Shown here: piece after piece, positions 60,656 through 64,000 of the stretch | How positions within the stretch are numbered: position 1 is the stretch's first letter | Layout of the letters: each line of letters begins with the position of its first letter | Origin: Isoetes taiwanensis | Lineage: Eukaryota > Streptophyta > Lycopodiopsida > Isoetales > Isoetaceae | Direction: 5' to 3' | Assembly (NCBI GenBank): GCA_021234155.1 | Contig: JAJEKV010000028.1 | Location: 17,414,825-17,478,824, forward strand | DNA length: 64,000 nt | Program-made: the position numbers and the translations under genes | The notes under the pieces: model-generated | Seen by the model: only the letters and a program-made list of their open reading frames with translations | What the model was told of the DNA's origin: nothing | The model's database searches: none

Positions 60656-61965
60656 AATAAAGGCCTTTGGGCATTAAGGATGGCATAACTTCACGTACCA
60701 ACTTTAACACTTATGCATGTAATACCACAAGAAACACTTGTAATCTAATTACACCACAAACTCTCTGCATTTTATAGTGAGGATGAACAACCCAAAGTTG
60801 ACCAAATGCAGCAAATTTATTTACCATTTATATTCCTGCGAAATAAAATTGAATCAAATAAAAGCTTTTGACATTGATAGCTCTACAATAATGTTTTATT
60901 CACAAACCATTGCATGAACATCAACGTTATCTGCAGTAACAATTGGTGAGGTTCATAAAGAACCAGTAATACTTTCTCACGGGTTGCCTGGCTTTGGTTT
61001 AACAAGTGAAGAGAATCAGCCAGTTTGGTGATGTGGAGTAGGTCTCCTGTAACGGTCGGTGAAGCAAGATCAAGGTAGAGGTTTTGAAGCAAGCTTGCTC
61101 TGTTAGCGTTCCACATATTGTTACTTCAGCTACAGCTATTCCTCTTTCACAATGAAACTATTGTTTAACAATCCATGTGATTTTGGATGGTCCATCTCTA
61201 GCTTAAAGATAATGCACGATTCACTTTCTGGTTCGATTAAAGTTCCAAACCTACAATATAAATGCATTCTTGTGGCCACTGTTTGACTAATCTGCATGAT
61301 TCAGAAAAGAGCGTGGAATAATCCGCATGTTGTGTGCACAAGAATCCGTTTGTTGATTGAAGCTAAATGCTGGCTGCTATGAACAATCCGACAGGCCAGG
61401 AATATCCAAGAGTTGAAAGCAAACAGAGGGCCTAAACTCTAAACTCTTTTTGAATCTGTAGCAAATCTTAGAATAGCTAAAGGGAAGGAGACAAAGGCGA
61501 GTTTTGCAGCACTACATTGTAGAACCAGGAAAACAATACCTTGTAAAAAAAAACCGTTATGCTAACTGAAGAAACATTAAAAAACAAATACCTTTGTAAG
61601 TGTGAGCAAAAAATCCACATCGTGGTAGCAAAAATCCACTCCGGCAACAAGAATCCAAGAGGGCAAGTACACATGCGCATGCACACATGCACACACACAC
61701 ATGAACTTGCACTTGCACATGCACAGTACACATACACATGCATACACATGCACATGCACGTGCACATGCACATGTATACACATGCGCATTGTTCATGCAC
61801 AAAGACATGCAGAGAAAGACAACAACCCTCGGATTGTTCCAACCAACGAAAATCAACGGCCCATAAAGGGTGCACTCTAGAAATACTATTTAGTACACCT
61901 CAACGAATACAACAATGAAATCATAGAAACACCATGTGAAAAAACGTATAAAAATCTAAAAGTAA
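60656..61965. other. Insertion within LTR D, no gene
   Basis: No recognised coding sequence. It holds a low-complexity CACATG/CACA tract at about 61671-61795 whose alternating pattern gives spurious Cys/Met/Val frames. Confidence 0.5.
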
Positions 61966-63504
61966 CCCCCTGTTATTATGCTAGATATTCATATAACTTA
62001 GCCAACCTTAGGTTAAGACCATTTTCCACGTGGCCTTAACCTATTGGGCACCCGCCACACGGTCTTACCCTATTGGAGTCACGTGGCATAACATGTGAAC
62101 CCTAACCTATAAAGGCCTAAACCCTAACCCTAGGCCTCTTTTAAAACCAACAAGCCAGGGGAACCTTCTTGGCCGAAACTCCGTTTGAGAACCGTCACGC
62201 CGGGCACAAAGATAGCATGGCAGCCCCCAGGCGTGGCGCATCGCCAGGAGTGGGAGCTACCTCAACACTTCAAGACCATGGAGATGCCGGGATTGGGAGG
62301 GAGTGCTTCGGAGCGGTATGTAGAGTAGTGCTCTTGGTAGATCATCCGAAGTTAGCACTCCGGATGGGTTAGTATTTCGTTAGCTAGAGTAGAGCCATCC
62401 TAGAACCCTTATTCAACATCTTGAACCCTAATCAAGGAACCCTAACTGTAAGTTAGATATGTATGATTAGGTTAAGATGTTCTTATGATGTTTATCATGA
62501 TATGATGTACGTGATGTTGGTTGATCATGTTCCTCCTCTTGTATTGGGAAGGGGGGTAGAGACCTAGAGCCATATGTAGTATGCTCCTAGTGTAGATCCC
62601 TTAGTTCCTATTAGTTGCGGCCTGTGCATAGGAACCCACCGGGCTATGGAGGCTATGATGTGACTCAGCACTACACAACGGGGCTAGAGGCAATGCGGAG
62701 GGAGGATCCTTGCCGAGTGGGGGCTACGGGGGATCCCATAGTGGGCTAGGCTTATGGTCGGTCACTTCGTGTGGGCCGAGCATGGGTCTGACACCTCCTG
62801 AGGCGATGGTGTCGCCCTGCCTCTCAAGAGTTGCAAGTGTCGGCTTGGCTCTTGTTTTGGGGGGTTCAGTCGGGTATGAATCGTGTGTCGCCACGATTCT
62901 CTAGCCGCCCGTGGAACCTCTAGACCCCGGGAAGGGGAGATGCAACCCTTCCTGCCTCGACGGACCAGGGAGATGCAACCTGGAGTAGTCCCGATGGGTG
63001 ATGCCATGGGATTGCGTATCCGGAAGGCTAGAGTCATGCCGAGCCCTCGATTGAGCCCATCCAAAAAGTATGCACTGGGAGGGGCGGATGGAGTGGTCAA
63101 CCCTAGCCATTGTCTTATGCCAGCCCTTGCCATTGTTATGACTCGGTCTGCTCTATCTTGAGGCCTAGCCAGTCAGTCATCCTCCTTATGAGTCAGAGCC
63201 ATGGGTAGGAGCTCTTATGTTTTATGGTTTATGATTATCTTCTTTGCTCTTATGGATATGTGATGGACTACCCTTTGAGGTAGTATGTTGTATTGCTATT
63301 GCTAGTTCTGACGTTGTTTATGCTTCCGCTGTGATAGGAGCCCATAGGGGAAGGGCGCGCAAGACACCTTCGTGTCCCCTGCCCGCACTAGGATTCTCTC
63401 AGAGTGCGGGTTAGACGGAGGGCCCATGCGGTTGATGGACCGGATGGGGGATTTCCTGCCGAATGTACGGCCGGGCGCCGTATATTTAGCAGGGAGCGTC
63501 ACAA

Positions 63505-63538
63505 TGGTATCAGAGCAATGTTCTTGGTTGACCAAGAG
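63505..63538 (+). other. PBS and stem-loop of the LTR D element
   Basis: TGGTATCAGAGC (63505-63516), then TTCTTGG / CCAAGAG (63521-63527, 63532-63538), loop TTGA, then AGCACTGACCA. Same layout as after LTRs A and C. The element continues beyond the window; 63539-64000 is non-coding leader. Confidence 0.88.
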
Positions 63539-64000
63539 CTAGCACTGACCATATCCCTGAATAGGTAGACTAACTGGCCTAGCTAAGGAATGGAATGAGA
63601 ATTCCAGTCTTGAACCGCGAAATGTGGGAGAAATTTTTTCCCATTAGTAGGGTCGTAATTAGATTAAGTATAGTCTAAGTGGTAGAAATAATATAGTCAA
63701 AAGAAACCTTCTAGTAAATTTGAGCTCAAGTTGTTCATGAACCGCACCTTTCAAGTGAAAAATTGAATGAGAAATCGCTCAAAATAAAGCTTGAAAGAAA
63801 ATGGCGTGAAATGACCACTACTTGGCCCAAAAAGGAATTAGGAAATTTGGAGAAATAGTTAAGTGATTGGGGGAATTATTAACCCATAGTTATAATAAAA
63901 TTTACTCTTAAGAAAAAGTAGCTAATAAACCTATGGAAGCACCTCTACTCCCTAGAAGTTCCCCAAATGGTAGCTTGAACCTCTCTTTTACCCTTGTAAG

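Larger units (their letters stand above)
60233..63503 (+). repeat. LTR D: 5' LTR, apparently interrupted by an insertion
   Basis: The right part (about 61966-63503) shares blocks with LTRs A-C (GTATTGGGAAGGGGGGTAGA, GGGGCGGATGGAGTGG) and ends GGGAGCGTCACA before a PBS. A matching 5' end, TGTGACGTTCCA followed by a TATACG-rich palindrome, is at 60233. Between them about 1.4-1.5 kb (from about 60495) looks foreign, flanked by GTAACCCCCC and GTAACCCCCT and beginning with the block shared with 46850-47003. The right part is certain; the link to 60233 is probable. CAGCC (60228-60232) would be one target duplication. Confidence 0.6.

Noticed and set aside
61557-61918. Cys/Met/Val-rich frames on both strands
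   Set aside because: Low-complexity CACATG/CACA DNA produces them.

Overview
The window is plant nuclear DNA dominated by retrotransposon and repeat sequence. Evidence for a land plant: an intact two-exon group-1 (Em-type) LEA gene at 15458-15874 on the minus strand, remnants of PPR, LRR and WD40 genes, a Ty1/copia polyprotein, and several LTRs followed by an initiator-Met-tRNA primer-binding site. The repeat load suggests a large genome. I cannot name the species, and a non-flowering lineage is only a guess.

Layout. 1-3017: 5' part of a minus-strand copia element (LTR, PBS, gag, protease, integrase) running off the left edge. 3279-5482: minus-strand two-exon gene for a transposon-type protein with two tandem DUF8039-like repeats and a helix-turn-helix region. 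5863-7337: minus-strand 3' LTR. 7.4-27 kb: mostly non-coding sequence with small tandem duplications and hairpins, plus the LEA gene. 27058-28675: another 5' LTR and PBS. 29.9-40.1 kb: a graveyard of WD40, LRR and PPR pseudogenes, the LRR gene being split by a 7-kb composite repeat. 41299-44287: gene cluster E1 (gag-like ORF, histone H3 fold, two further ORFs), frameshifted. 47685-51406: minus-strand three-exon gene joining a ParB-like domain to an N4/N6-methyltransferase-like domain. 51985-60232: element E2, with a 5' LTR, a PBS, a 429-codon histone-H3-tailed and H3-folded protein, a second ORF with an acidic tail, and a third ORF cut by another LTR. 60233-63516: that LTR (itself carrying an insertion) and its PBS, running off the right edge.

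The most unusual system is E2 with its relative E1. E2 lacks recognisable pol genes but carries an intact protein that begins with an H3-type N-tail (K4 and K9 equivalents kept) and ends with a complete H3 histone fold, with about 300 charged residues between. Two of its ORFs have their own TATAAATA promoter, and each promoter is preceded by a pair of near-identical 67-bp hairpins. E1 carries a second, closer H3 fold, and its third ORF is homologous to the third ORF of E2. This suggests a family of non-autonomous LTR elements, or captured gene cassettes, that mobilise histone H3 variants.

A second unusual system is the ParB-methyltransferase gene, a domain pairing familiar from phages and bacteria. 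It and the otherwise unrelated DUF8039-like gene both start with a very short first exon followed by an intron carrying palindromes built from AAATGGCGC, so both may belong to one class of large DNA transposon.
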